From Spizellomyces punctatus DAOM BR117 (taxonomy: Eukaryota; Chytridiomycota; Chytridiomycetes; Spizellomycetales; Spizellomycetaceae): 64,000 nt of DNA. The position numbers and the translations under genes were made by a program. Of this stretch, positions 23,473 to 35,807 are shown piece after piece. Under the pieces are notes generated by a model that worked only from the letters and a program-made list of their open reading frames with translations, ran no database searches and was not told the DNA's origin. Each line of letters begins with the position of its first letter. Positions within the stretch are counted from its first letter, which is position 1. The stretch lies in assembly GCF_000182565.1 (NCBI RefSeq), contig NW_015971537.1:1647299-1711298 (forward strand). The letters are read 5' to 3'.

Positions 23473-23650
23473 TTTCCCACTTTTGGAATGCTTACCAAAT
23501 CCGGCACTGGCTTCGAAAGCACCTATAAATCAATCAAAAATCTGCTGTTGCGTATATAATAAAAGACTTATATGGTTTACAATATGTAGGAGTTAACCTC
23601 CAAAGGGTTCCCAAGGAGCAGGTGTCGAGACCTCATTTCTTCAATTGTTA

Positions 23651-26241
23651 CTACCTTCCTTTGGCTACCATCCCTGTTTCTCGCATATCCTCTGAGTTCA
23701 CTGACGGAGAGACGTCCAAAATGACACCTCCTAATGCAGATACAGTAAGCATATGATATACTGTGAGCAACATTTGTGAAACTCCATCCTTACCATTGGC
23801 ATCGGAGCGCCCAGCTTCCGCCTGGTGATGATCATTCCCTCCGTCGTTTGTCGGTGGCAGTGATGGCATTGTATCATGTACAGTTGTGAACATGTTATCG
23901 AGTGGGGTGGGTCTTCCAGGAGATGAATTTCCAGATGAAATTGCGGCTGACTCTCCAGGAGCAGACGAAGTGGATCGAGAAATCGCATCAGGGTCGACGC
24001 CGGTGGTTTCATCAACATCCATCATTTCACCAATTGAAGAAGGTGATCGTGCAGCAAAAACCTGCGACGGAATATTCGTCTCATGATCGTTCTCCACACC
24101 AGGCGATCGTACTGTCTCCATTCTATCAAATCGGTTCTTCCGATCCTCATGGCTGTAATAATCACGCCGACCATCTCCTTCATCTTCCGAATCTGAGAGT
24201 TCTCCTTCAGGAACTCTGCGCTTGTCGGTCATGGATTCTGAGCCACAATTAAACATTTTAGAACAAAAAAATCTTAACGCGTAAAGCTGGCATCGTTTAC
24301 TCACGGCTAATCCGCACATCAGGCGATTCTTCCACCATGAATTCATCATGGTCCAGATCTCTCGGAACCTCTAGAGACCACCCAAACCGATTTAGAAATT
24401 GTGGAAGGAGCTTCGCGCTAGTTACTTACCTTGCACTTGAACACTTGGCGCGCATGGGACATTTCGCAGGTTGTCAACGATTTTTGCGCTATGGTAGAAA
24501 GTCAGTGACCAATTACCGTTGGCTAACCTACAGCAAATACCCACTATATTCTTTCCAAATATTCTCTCGTGTTACGGTTCTCCATGTTGTTATTAGGAAC
24601 ATCGAGGCGGTAATCTGGTCCGTAGTATTGAAAGTAATCGTTGAAGGGTATCTCTAATTTGTAAGGGTTTCAATAAACAGGCAGAGTAGGTACGATTCAT
24701 TTACTGCCACGGACCTTCCGACAAAGTTTCGCCTACCGCAACGCCAGTTTCGTAGCACCATGCACGAGAGACGTTTCGTATTGTATATCCTCCACCACCA
24801 AGCATCAACATTGGCACATTAAACGTTTTCATGAACTCAACCGCCATCGCATGGCCTGCATGAATGTTATCGACCTTGTCTTTGACAGTAAATATTACCA
24901 CTGAGAACCAACCTTTTAGAGACAAGTTGAAGCAGCCAAGTCGGTCTCCTGCCAACGAATCTGCGCCGCACTGAAGTACCACAACATCCGGCTGGTACCA
25001 GGACATCACATGCCGCATTACCTGGACAACCCATCCCAGTCAATACATGATGAATGTGAGTCAAACTGATAGATCGGAATTACAGGTTGAAAAATCGTTT
25101 TGTATGTTTCATCGTCAATGCCGTCCTTGAGTGGGAAATTAACTGCGTAATGTTTTCCTTTTCCGTGACCAATATCCTGTATATAAGGGATATGGTTAGG
25201 GCAACACATTGCTGTAAGTAATTGCAGATGCATTACATTTATATCGCCCGTTCCTGGAAAGTACTCCCCGTACTTGTGAAACGAGACAGTCATTACTCGA
25301 TCATTGCAGTAAAAGGCTTCCTCGACCCCATCTCCGTGATGGACATCAATATCCACGTAGAGAACTCGCTGGTGATATCTAATGAGTACTATTTAGCGAA
25401 GTTCATACATGCCGACCGAATATGTCAGCACCGGTACCTTAGCAACTCCAGTATGGCAAGTACAATGTCATTTACATAGCAGAAGCCGGATGCCTCGCAC
25501 TTTTTGGCGTGATGAAGTCCACCACCCCAATTTATAGCAATTTCAGCTTCTCCCAGATTGAGCTTCCGTGCAGCCGCTGCCAAGGGTGCAAACTTTGTTG
25601 GAATGAATTAAATAAGAACGAACTTTCAATGGGGGCACTTGCATATTGATCCTCCAGCCGACAAGGAAGAAAAGTCATAAAGGCCTTCAAAGACTGGACA
25701 ATCTTCTCCGACGTTGACTGAAGCGAGACACTAGTATAAGTATTAAGCAAATCCAGAAAGACAATTATCATGTTTGATCACATTTCTGCTGCTGTTTCGT
25801 CATCTCATCCATATTGTCAGGTGTCACACGTTGCAGAAATTCAATGTATTCATCGGAATGAAATTTGGTGAGTTCTTTGAACGTGGCTGGCGACGGACGC
25901 TGTAATGTATGTAGTTGAGTATCTTGCAATATCTAAAATCACACAAGTGTACTTTACATTTATTTCAAGCTTCTTGTATAGTCCATAGTTCACAACCAAA
26001 TTGTGTGTCATCCGTATTCTATGGGGCTATCAGTTGGGATAGTCAGCTTGGCGTAGATCTTTTAGCTAGCATGTAATAGATTCTCATGAACCTTCATGGG
26101 ATGTTGCGGTCCATAGTGATAGTTTCCGACCTCGGCTATCGAGAAAGATCAGCACGAACAACACAGCAAAGAAGATGCCCAGCTCAACCTACGATGATAA
26201 TAATAGGACACCTTCTGTTTACGTGTTGTTCCTGTCGCCAT
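23651..26241 (-). CDS. RPD3: Class I histone deacetylase (Rpd3/HDAC1-2 type)
   Basis: Zinc-dependent lysine deacetylase of Rpd3/Sin3/NuRD-type complexes, nuclear. Many short exons. ATG at 26241, [16 protein letters not shown], then [14 protein letters not shown] and [17 protein letters not shown]. The catalytic region has [14 protein letters not shown] with tandem His, [34 protein letters not shown] with the metal Asp/His, [18 protein letters not shown], and [19 protein letters not shown]. Downstream come [14 protein letters not shown] and a Ser/Asp-rich tail (24250-23651). All active-site residues are present. The acidic, probably disordered tail is longer than in yeast. The last exon boundary is uncertain. 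Confidence 0.93.
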
Positions 26242-26657
26242 GGCTCAACTATGTAGCGACAACCCTTCGCCCCAGGTTTCCGGCAGGAAATCGTAAAATC
26301 ACTCGACGGGCAAATCGGAGCTCACAGCTCAATGTACGAGGTCCTGAAGATGCCTTGTATACGCAAACGGTTCTATCTTTTCACTGGTGGGCAGAAGGAC
26401 AGTATATGGTAGTCTACTTGATACAGCGTGTTGGTGCGATCTCTATACTTGCAACAGCAAGAATGCTGACCAGAGGTGAACTCATCTCGGAAGCGCGCAG
26501 CACTTGATTAGTAGCCAGATTCCAGTGAGCTGGTTCAATTCAATCCGAGGCGGACAACTCTTTAAAAATGTCAACACGTATGGTATATATATTTCACATC
26601 AGATATTATGATTCCATATTCCAGCAAACAACGGCAACATGATTGATAACAAAAGTA
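26242..26657. other. Intergenic region, 416 bases
   Basis: Between the HDAC start and the Dap1-like stop, both minus-strand genes. Should contain the HDAC promoter and the Dap1-like 3' UTR. The plus-strand frame 26175-26507 is mostly antisense to HDAC exon 1 and has no support as a gene. Confidence 0.5.
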
Positions 26658-27413
26658 TCAGTCTGAGATATTAATATGTGATGAATAAGAATCCACGCAA
26701 ATGAACTCGGCTCCAGTATGAATAAAGTACTTACCAACAACCTTCCCAACAATATTGTACTTCTTCTTGTAGTGCGCCTCCCACTTGTTTAATGTCTCCA
26801 TCTCTTCGGCAGTCAGAGAAGAATAATCTGGGACGCACTCCTCAGGTTTTAGAGAACTTTTGCCAAGCGCTTGAGATGCATCTTTGCCAGCAAATACGTG
26901 ATATCCCTTTCCAGGACTGTACATGTCACGATTCTTGGTGACATCGAACACTGTTCAACAACCGGTTCATGAGCAAGTGAGCAATATAATACTTGGTAGC
27001 TTCAGCAGCTATACCTGTCCCCTTAACGGCCAAGTAAACTGGTAACTCAGCGTTAGTGCCGTCGTAACGCGCGAGTTCTGCGGCCGTGAATTCTTTGTCG
27101 CCGGGTGGTTGTGTTGGACCTGAGTCAGTAGTCATCATGCCGACAGGAGCAGACGAGGTAACGCTTTGTGGAGACTGCGGTTTCTTTGGACTACAAAAGC
27201 GATTTAGTCGCAAACGCCAACGTAATCTACAAATTTGGTGACGCACCTTTGAGGAACTTTGGACTGACCACGCGTGAGGGATTTGACGAGCACCAGTACA
27301 ATCAACCCTAGCACAGCACCTAGAACGACTGGATTCCAAGAAGAGATATCCAAGAAAGGGCCGAATGGGGTGACAACTTCGGGTGATGCTTGCTTGTGCA
27401 AAGGTGTGGCCAT
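26658..27413 (-). CDS. DAP1: MAPR-family heme-binding protein (Dap1/PGRMC-like)
   Basis: Membrane-associated progesterone receptor family, heme-1 domain proteins that support cytochrome P450 enzymes of sterol synthesis in the ER. ATG at 27413. One N-terminal helix (VVLGAVLGLIVLVLV) follows a short lumenal segment. After an intron near 27245-27190 comes a Ser/Pro linker, then the cytochrome-b5-like fold: FTAAELARYDGTN, PVYLAVKGTVFDVTKN, MYSPGKGYHVFAGKDASQALG with the heme-type Tyr, and a C-terminal LNKWEAHYKKKYNIVGKV. A final short intron (GTAAGT near 26735) probably removes an extra tail; either reading uses the same stop at 26658. Size and order fit PGRMC1/Dap1. Confidence 0.9.
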
Positions 27414-27617
27414 TCTTCAGCTTTGTGCGTTTTTGTTGGGCTGTCCAGGCGGCTAAACTGAGGTCTGTAATTTACCTCTTTTGGGACACATTCCAATCAT
27501 TGAATCCAACCAAACCAAGTCAAACTGCGACCTTTGTCACGGCAAAGGCCTTGGACGGCGCGAATTAACAGATTCCGATTATCCTCGTTCACAACCCAAG
27601 ATAGATCAGTTTGCAAT

Positions 27618-30091
27618 ATGCCCGTTATAAAAGGTAATTAATTGTCATATTGTGCTGTGCACAGATATATCAAGGGCCCGTGTCTTTTGACAGACGCTGA
27701 TACTTCTTTACATTACGCGACCATTAGTGAACGTAAAATGGGGAGGCAAAAAATTGGAAAACATTGAATTGGATACCGACCAACCAGGGATCGTGTTCAA
27801 AACACAACTCTACACTGTCACAGGTGTGCCTCCGGAGCGTCAAAAAATCATGGCAAAAGGAGGAATGCTGAAGGTGCGATCTTGCAGATCGCGTTTATGC
27901 TGCCCGACTATCGAGTTGGCAAAGCTGGCGTAACAGCGCTGGGAGACTAAAAAGAAACATCTTGCTTCCGTAGGATGACGCTGATATGAACAGCCTTGGC
28001 TGGAAAGAAGGCCAGCAAATCATGGTACATCCTCTCTATTGACTCTTAGTGCACGTTGTCATAAGGTGGACTAAGAATGGAATGTGCTCCAGATGATGGG
28101 AACCGCAGGTGAACTGCCCAAGGCCCCCGAAAAGCAGACTATGTTCGTAGAGGACATGACGGACGCACAGATCGCACAGGCGGTAGGAATATGTACCATG
28201 TGGTACGACCATGATTGGGAGACTTATTACAAGCTGTAGCTGAAACTTCCGGCCGGGTTGGTCAATATGGGAAATACGTGCTACATGAACGCTACACTTC
28301 AATGTCTGCGTGCGATTCCCGAGCTCCAGAGTGCGTTGGTCAAGTAAGTAAACTATGTTGTTAGTCTCCCTTCTCAAAGTATCCACCGGAATATTCATAT
28401 TGCATTGCCACAGGATGCCATCGGCTATTGGTGTTGATGGCCGGGAGAACTTGGCCTTATCTATGCGAACACTCTTTGAAGAATTGGAAAAGTCTGGCGA
28501 CTCTGTTCCGCCACTCGTATTCTTGCAGGTGCGAGTTGCACTCACCTGAGATTGGAAAATCGTACACGAGCACATGTTGATATTGTCCATCCTTAGGTGC
28601 TTCGATCAGTTTTCCCGCAATTTAGTGAGATGGACCGCGGAGGCTACATGCAGCAAGATGCAGAGGAATGTTGGGGACAAATTGTTCACGCGCTTGGTGC
28701 AAAAGTGCCTGGACTCACCCGGGAAGGGGAGTTAAATACGGACAAGCACTTTGTAGATCAGTATATGACGGGAGAACTCCTTTCTATGTGAGTCTTGTGC
28801 ATCTATGGAAAAGGTGTGGCAATTATGCTAAGGTCCGGGATAGGTTGAGTTGTGATGAAGCGCCGGAGGAAGGAAGCACAACGTCCGTCGACACGTTCAA
28901 CAAGCTTCGAGTTAACATCGGTTCTGGAGGTTTGCTGACTGATCCTTGTTGGATACAAGGGCCACGGCAGTTACTAACGTTAAATGACGTTCGTAGTGTC
29001 AACATATATGCTTACAGATATTGCGAAGGTGCGAGAACGCAAGTGGTCCCTCTTCCCTGCTTCTTCCATTCTTATCACATAGCATAGGGCCTTGAGGAAA
29101 AGATTGAAAAGAACTCGCCCACGCTCAATCGGTCAGCTGTATATACGAAAAAGTCCAAAATTTCTCGGTTGCCAGCATACCTGGCAATAAACTTCGTCAG
29201 ATTCCAGTGGAAACCAGAAACCCGCACCAAGGCCAAGATTCTAAAGGTGGGTTCGGATAAAGAAGACCACCCCAGATGGTACAATAACGGATTATCTCGT
29301 ATCCCACGTCTACAGAAAGTGAAGTTTCCATTTGACCTGGACATGTCGGAGTTTTGCACACCGGAGCTACAGGAAAAATTGCGACCTGCAAAACTGAGGC
29401 TAAAGGATGTTGAGGAGAAGAAGGCGGCAGAGCGGGTAGGTTCACCTAAGCTGTTGCGGGCAATATTCAGCGCCATAATCGACGTATTTTTCTTTTCAGA
29501 AAGCCAAAAAGGTGAAGCTTGATGAAGGTCCTGTTGTAGCGGGCGGGTCAGACACAATGGAGACCGCCCCACCAGCCCAAACCGACGTGGACCAAAAAAA
29601 TGTAGCCTCCAACCTGGACCAGCTAGAGAAAATGAAGGAGATTGGTGTGGATCCGAGTCTTTACAACGACATCGGAGCGAACGTCTCTGGACAATATGAC
29701 CTTGTCGCAGGTCAGTGACCGAGAGTATAGTATTCAGGAGCCCTTAAACTCATATCACAAATAAGTCCTGACACATATTGGACGAGCGGCTGATTCGGGA
29801 CACTATATTGGATGGGTGAAGCATGGCGAAGATCAGTGGTGTAAGGAACATTTTTCGAGTCAACTGTGTATCGTAGCTTGTAATGTTGATCTGCTGACTC
29901 TCCTTAGGGAAATTTGATGACGACAAAGTTTCCCAAATTAAACCGGAGGACGTTGAAAAGCTCGAAGGGGGCGGAGATTGGCATACAGGTAAATGTTTTG
30001 GGGGCTCAGTAGTGGTAAGAAAAAGATCTAATGGTCGGCTCTCGCCTTTCCAGCGTACATTGCCCTTTACCGGACCAAGAAGATTGAATAG
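27618..30091 (+). CDS. UBP6: Ubiquitin-specific protease Ubp6/USP14
   Basis: Proteasome-associated deubiquitinase. The ATG at 27618 gives a five-codon first exon (27618-27633). The N-terminal ubiquitin-like domain follows (VNVKWGGKKLENIELDT, FKTQLYTVTGVPPERQKIM), then the USP catalytic domain. The Cys box is NMGNTCYMNATLQCLR, with QQDAEECW, and near the end HIGRAADSGHYIGWV provides the catalytic His and DDDKVSQI the late block; the last exon ends YIALYRTKKIE. The insertion between 29440 and 29700 is Glu/Lys-rich. At least nine exons with short introns. It ends only 38 bases from the stop of the opposite-strand EI24-like gene, so the 3' UTRs must overlap. Confidence 0.93.
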
Positions 30092-30129
30092 ATGACGCAT
30101 GTAAAATATAACAATTGCCAGCACAGCAT

Positions 30130-30870
30130 CTATACTTCAGACGATTCGACGGCTAGAGCCGGCATAATCCCAGACCTTTCCATATCTATTGCCCATAATG
30201 CGGACCCCACAATATTCGTAAACATGAAGAGCATCCCAATTATGGGTACCATTTCTAGCAGAACAGCTACTGATCCGAAGCTCGTATACGCCTGTCGATG
30301 GCTTCTGACGAATTTTTTCCCAGCCGTGAATCCAAATCCTCTCAAATCAAACCAATGCAAATGAAGTGCCCACGCAGCCAAATAACCATTCAAGAGAAGG
30401 AATAGGATCGTCCCAAATATTGGCAACAGGTGTAAAGGTGCCGTCACCACCAGCAGAAACAACCGCGCGACAACCAAGTACATTATCCAGACGCCAGCAT
30501 GTGCACATCCCAACCAGCATCCCCTTGCGCAGCTCCCCTCTCCGGCAGGACAACCTGTCACCATGCTTACAACATCGTCAAACAACTGATCGGCGACTGT
30601 TGGTAAAGCTATCGCCAAAAACAACAGACTCGCCGCGAAAATTTCCACCAGCACCAGAAATACCGCGAGTATCCAAGCCAACCATTCTGGCATAAAACTA
30701 TCTAAGGCGTGCGCCTGCGGCTTCAGCGTAAAAACGAAGAAGACGACTGTAGATCCCACCGCAAAGAGAAGGGCTATTATGAGGGCGCATATCACCCGGA
30801 GCCAAAGTGTGGGGTGCGTCACGAAATATAAGATACCACGGAGAGGGTATATTGAAGGGTGTAAGAGCAT
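30130..30870 (-). CDS. EI24/CysZ-like multipass membrane protein
   Basis: Single-exon, 246 residues, mostly hydrophobic, with about five to seven membrane segments. The pattern fits the fungal EI24-domain (Lds/Rrt8-like) family, reported at lipid droplets and in the outer spore wall of yeast; that role is not shown here. Segments: WLRVICALIIALLFAVGSTV, LAWILAVFLVLVEIFAASLL, WIMYLVVARLFLLVVTAPL, IFGTILFLLLNGYLAAWAL and VLLEMVPIIGMLFMFTNIVG. A Cys cluster (GCPAGEGSCARGCWLGC) lies between helices 2 and 3. The ATG at 30870 is the first in frame. The family call is moderate; the membrane topology is clear. Confidence 0.65.
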   Translation of the reverse strand: MLLHPSIYPLRGILYFVTHPTLWLRVICALIIALLFAVGSTVVFFVFTLKPQAHALDSFMPEWLAWILAVFLVLVEIFAASLLFLAIALPTVADQLFDDVVSMVTGCPAGEGSCARGCWLGCAHAGVWIMYLVVARLFLLVVTAPLHLLPIFGTILFLLLNGYLAAWALHLHWFDLRGFGFTAGKKFVRSHRQAYTSFGSVAVLLEMVPIIGMLFMFTNIVGSALWAIDMERSGIMPALAVESSEV

Positions 30871-31566
30871 TTTGCTGCGTCCGTTCGTGTGTCAGAACAT
30901 GTGGATGGAGATGGATTGCAGCTGGCCTTGCGGGCAGAGGGGGGTTGCCCTCTGGTGTCACGTGATCATGATATAACATGCCAGCGACGTTTCGATCAAA
31001 CACAGATACCAAGTATTTTACTTGCATTCATGTAATTTCTGTGGTTGGAGAGGCGACTACGTCTGTGGTTACAAGCCAGCAGTTATTGCTTATTGGAGAT
31101 ATTTAAAAAAAGCTACAGATCCATCAGACCTAATGAAACCTGATGCCAACGAGTTCTCGGCTCATATCATTCAAAGGAACAGCGTCCGTTGAGCAGAGTG
31201 TAGGTTGCCCGTATCTGTCTCGCTTCCGAGTTTAAGAAAGTGGGACGTGCAACGCAGCGGGATTACAGAGGTACCCTTCCGCAACGTTCCACACGATGGA
31301 CTACCAGGAGAAAAGCGAGCATTGAAATCCTCGCTCGCATATCCTCCGCGGTTTGCTCTAGCTTTGTGTCTGAGCCTGAGGCCATAACACTGACCACAGG
31401 CAATGAGCAAAGCCAAATCACATGACAAAAAAATAGAATGAGATAATGCTCAATTGAATGCACAATATATCAGGTCCCCCATCTCGGGAAAAAGCAAGAT
31501 GTTTCATCAGATCGGTGAAGCATCATTGTGGGTATTCACAATCCCGTCGTTATATTCAGATGCAAT
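30871..31566. other. Intergenic region, about 700 bases, no supported gene
   Basis: Lies between the EI24-like start (30870) and the ATP16 stop (31567), both minus strand. On the plus strand a frame without start codon is open from about 30979 to 31192 and contains a C-x2-C-x7-C pattern. On the minus strand short ORFs at 31171-31463 show no motif. Neither has a start plus splice support, so I leave the region unassigned. Confidence 0.4.
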
Positions 31567-32676
31567 CTATTTGGACGCAGTGGCCAAGATCGCCTCGTAT
31601 ACCTCGAGTTCGATTTTGGCTGCCAGCCTCTCTTGTTCAGTGGGCGCGGAAGTTGTGCGGCGGGTAGCATCATCGGCGGCACGACGAGCAGCCTGATTAT
31701 TGATTCATGAGCGGCTCCGCCTCCGACCAGCATGAAAATTGACAACTAACATAGTGAACACTCACATCAAAATCTATGTCCTCAACAGGGAAGGCCTCCA
31801 CGGCATTGATATTGAGCGTTGAGTCTGGGTTAATGATAGCAAAGCCACCGCTTGCTGAACACCCGAGAAAAGGTATGATGAGAAAAGCATATGAAGGAAC
31901 AAAGTAAAAGAGACCACTAACACACCGAAGACCTTTCTTGGCTTATCCGAGGAAGAAAAAATCTCGATAACACCGGGCTTCAATTGAGCCACAGTAGGTA
32001 CGTGGTCAGCGAGAATACCCATATCGCCCTCTGTGGATGACAAGTTCACTTGCGTGGCTTCCACATTCTTAAGAATTGACTATGCATCGACCAAAAGCAC
32101 ATCAAGATTTAGCTTATCGTTTCCACAAGTTCCTTTTACAACAAAATCGAATAGGGTTGAACTGACGTCCCTGCCTCTCTAGGGTACGGATGCCGGTGGT
32201 CTAGAAGTCTGCTATGCTATACGCACATCCCCAAAACCACTTCATCGATGGCCGATAACCCTGCATCATTTGTACCGGTTCCAGGCGGAGACCAAGCAGT
32301 GCTCTCGACATAGATGCGGATGCGATGATCCCAGGGTAACATACATTCTCCTTCGTGCCCCGCCATTAACTTGAATGTACAGCGGACGTTCTCTCTACCA
32401 ATTCCACGCTACCAGGCGAGATTTCACTCGCACAGACGCTATCGGCGCCATCTTCTTTACACACTAGTGTAATCCTCTTCACCCAGACCTACCTCATGCG
32501 GGAGAGCAAAGTTCAACAGCAACTTCCCGGCAGCCGGAGTGGCATCGGTTGCGTAGGAACGGGCTGCACACCAGAAATGTTAACCAGTGCACAAATACTT
32601 CATCTTTCACCTGTTTTGACATACCCGCAACGTTTCTCAAGATGGGACGAGCGACACGAGTTGCGTAACGGTACAT
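31567..32676 (-). CDS. ATP16: F1 ATP synthase delta subunit (ATP16)
   Basis: Central-stalk subunit of mitochondrial ATP synthase (homologue of bacterial epsilon). Five exons from the ATG at 32676: a mitochondrial presequence MYRYATRVARPILRN, then RSYATDATPAAGKLLLNFALPHE ending at 32493, a 413-base intron, an exon beginning at 32079 (SILKNVEATQVNLSSTEGDMG, ILADHVPTVAQLKPGVIEIF), GGFAIINPDSTLNINAVEAF and a last helical exon QERLAAKIELEVYEAILATA ending with TAG at 31567. The beta-sandwich plus helical hairpin order matches the family. The long intron is unusual for this window, where most introns are under 110 bases. Confidence 0.93.
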
Positions 32677-32874
32677 GGTGCGGAAATCAGCCTGTGCTTG
32701 TCGAACTATGATGCAGCGGAGGTCTGCAAACGTCGGCTGCTTGCGGGAAGATGTGGCGCGGCAGGACACATATGGATTGATGAGTCATGTGACTGCACGT
32801 GAACGGATTACGGAAGACGTGTTCCAAGGACGAAGGCTAGTGTTCAGATCGTTTTTACCAGCGTCAACCAGAAG

Positions 32875-35635
32875 GATGCCACCAAAGAAGAAAGGAAAGG
32901 GAAAGAAAAAAAGCAAGAAGGAGTTAGAGAAGGAGAGGTTATTGGAAGAAGAGCGCTTGAGAGCGGAAGAGGGTTCGTGCTGAGAGTCTTTGTATTCGTC
33001 ATCTTGAGAAATCCTGATTTTTTGTAAACTGCAATAGAGGCACGATTGGCTGAGCAGCAGAGAAAAGAGCTTGAGCTTAGAGAGAGCCAGCAACGGGAAG
33101 CTTTAGAAGCGCTTTTTCGGCAGGTGGGTTCCTGTAACCATTTGGTATAGTTATGTGCCACATTGCAAACTACCCTCGCCCATTTTCGGCGGAATATAGG
33201 AGCAAGAGCGGTTCAAGACGGAGGCGGAGGCTCTTGCCAGTCTGATGGAAAGCCAATTGGCCGAACTGACTGCTGTGGATGAGGAGCGACATAGGGAAAT
33301 GGAGGTACTTGATCCAGTACAGAGAACAACGAGTAACCTCGTGTCAATGACCTGAATGTTCCGCTGCATGTAGTGGCAAACTTTGCTGGAATGCCGCCCA
33401 CTGCCCAATCCGCAAAAGGAACGCGAAGTAAACACATACCTAGACCTTTGGTCTGCTGAGGACCTTAATATAGAAGAAGGATCACCATTAGTGCCACTTT
33501 TCAGCGAACTTCCGGCTGCGGAGATCGTGAGTACACATCATTAGAACATTCTGTTGATCTATGATCTACCGGACAAGAATACTCAGTAATTGAATTGCAG
33601 TTGTGCTCCCAAATAGAGCAGGAACTTTCTGGTGCTGGAGCGAATGATGATGCATACAAGAACAGGCTTACCCAACATTTGTTGCGTTTGCGGACACTGA
33701 TTCATGACAAGTGGGATTCCGCAACTTCGCAAATTCTGCAGGTACATCTGGAGATTAGGTGTCCCATAGCTAGCCCATCATTGACCTCTGAGAGTAAAGC
33801 ACGTTGACCAATTTTCCAGAGAACCTAATGAGAACTTTCAATTGGCGGCTACAACGCAAGACTATGCGTTCGGCGTTTGGGGTAATTTGACAAAGAACCC
33901 ACGGTAGGAGCTGTTTCACTTCATTTTCGGCATGCGAGTGGTCGTCGTCTTACAAAAGACGCCGTTGCCTCCCTGCAGTTACAAAACTATTGAGTTCGCA
34001 GAGCGAAAGTTGACCACCAGTTTGCCAAAACCTCTCGTGCTATCAAATGTTGCCATTCGCATGCTCCTTGAATCCAGCTTTAGCGCACCCGTCCCTTACG
34101 AAAAGCAGAACGGTAGTCGGAATCTGTCTGTCATCGGACCAGTACTGCTTTTCGACCTGCTCGAAATGCCCGATCCAGCCAAAACGGTAGATACATGGAC
34201 GATTCGACCCAGTATGTTCCAGACTGTCGAGTCAACTTCAGAACCTTTGATTCACATAGGATAGTCTTGTCCAAGCAGGGAAAGCCCAAGCGAATATCTT
34301 ACCCGTTTAAGAAAGATTTGACAGAAGTTCCCGAGGAGGAGCAAGAAGAGGCGGCGGATGCCTCTATCTGGCCCATGCTTGTTACATACTCTCTGGATCC
34401 TGGATGCTTTGCCAACGCTGACGCTGCTACAGTGAGATGGTGGAATGAGGAGGAAAAGATGTGGGATGATGAAGGAATATCTGATGTGGAGATTGAAGCA
34501 GGTTAGTTCCACCTTAAGCTTGTCAACTACGTCGCGAAATGCTTAAATCTTTGCTGTTTTGCTAAGACGCGGGCCTGGTGAAATTCCGTACCATACACTT
34601 TGCACCTACCGCAACAGTTCAAGTGAGAATAATAATGCATCTCCGGATAATGATTTGGCTGTATACCCTGACTACAATTCCAGGGCACTTACGCAGAATT
34701 TCCCCTACGGGACTGGGATATTCATCCGTCTGGTCCAAACAGCGCCATCATTCACATTCGAGGGACGTTGAGCGATATCAAAATTGAAATTGGGGAAGGG
34801 AACTGTCGATTGATGAGCCCACACTCAGAATACACTGAATCGCATTTAGGGGATCGGTGGATGTCGCCACCGATGCTTTTCAAGGTTGGAACGCAAGTCA
34901 TGGTTCATTGTATCTCGTAACTGATGGGATCAGATAGACATTGTCGAGAATGGGACTGAAATTCATTGGACCAACAAGCATGAAGGGGGTGGAAATAGCA
35001 GATCTAATACTAAAGGTGCGTTCTAATGGGGATACACCGAACATTTACTCAAGATCGTTTGAATAGAATCCGGCAGTCGAAGACATGTGCATCATTGGAA
35101 TAGGCGCGTTTGCTTCCCATCTTGCATTCCGTCGTAGTCCGAGCAACCGTCATATGTCAAGCTCTAAATGCGTCTTCCAGTTTCGACCATATGAGGCAGA
35201 AGATGAATGGCCTCTGCCTGATGAGGTTTGGCAGCGTTGGTGTTTAGGCTACCTGGTCAGTCAAACTTAGAGTCGCCGGTGGGTTTCAGGCGGAATGGCA
35301 AAGCGTTGTATTCGATGTAAACTGGAGAGTAGGCGAAGCCACTCAAGCAGCCGGCTTCATTGCGAGCCACGGTCAAGCCATTACGGACTCCACCACATTT
35401 ATTGTCAACTCGGAGGACAACAAGGGCACGGTACGAGTTTGAGTATCTACTATAACATTATTTGATACTGAACACGTCATAAACAATTGTATAGATTCAT
35501 TCCACAACATATCATCTCCTCCAAGAATCCATCGCATCACCCAAAGGAACTGACAGTTCTCCCGAGAGCTCTCCTTTGTTTAGCAAAACAGTCAGGCAGA
35601 TATTAGGCATTACAAGACTCATGTGCTTCTCTTAA
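32875..35635 (+). CDS. DNAI7: Dynein axonemal intermediate-chain-like protein DNAI7 (CASC1/IC97/FAP94)
   Basis: Axonemal protein of the inner dynein arm or central region, present in flagellated lineages. The ATG at 32875 gives MPPKKKGKGKKKSKKELEK, a Lys-rich start followed by a long charged coiled coil, typical of this family. After the introns come MEWQTLLECRPLPNPQKEREVN and TYLDLWSAEDL, then TQDYAFGVWGNLTKNPRYKT, RMLLESSFSAP, VIGPVLLFDLLEMP, and a C-terminal part with VEIADLILK-like and VVFDVNWRVGEATQAAGF segments; stop TAA at 35635. About eleven exons. The N- and mid-family blocks support the call; some C-terminal exons are assigned by open phase only. It diverges from ATP16 with about 200 bases between starts. 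Confidence 0.8.
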
Positions 35636-35807
35636 GCGTATAATTAGAAACAGTTTATGCTGTGCAATCAGCAAAGCTATTTGCCGAACAGATTTACAAG
35701 GGACACCACACAGAGAAGCACCACGGCAAGCTTTTTGCAAACCTGTCCCTAGTGTATGTCGACATCTGAATCATATCTGTGGGTTCAAGTCGTATAAGCA
35801 TACACTG

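Noticed and set aside
28036-28590. Minus-strand 184-codon ORF
   Set aside because: Shadow of Ubp6 exons and introns on the other strand.
30979-31192. Plus-strand frame with C-x2-C-x7-C and no start codon
   Set aside because: No ATG or phase-matching upstream exon could be found; a frame of 71 codons can occur by chance.
31171-31463. Minus-strand short ORFs near the ATP16 3' end
   Set aside because: No motif, no splice-linked exon, no homology recognised.
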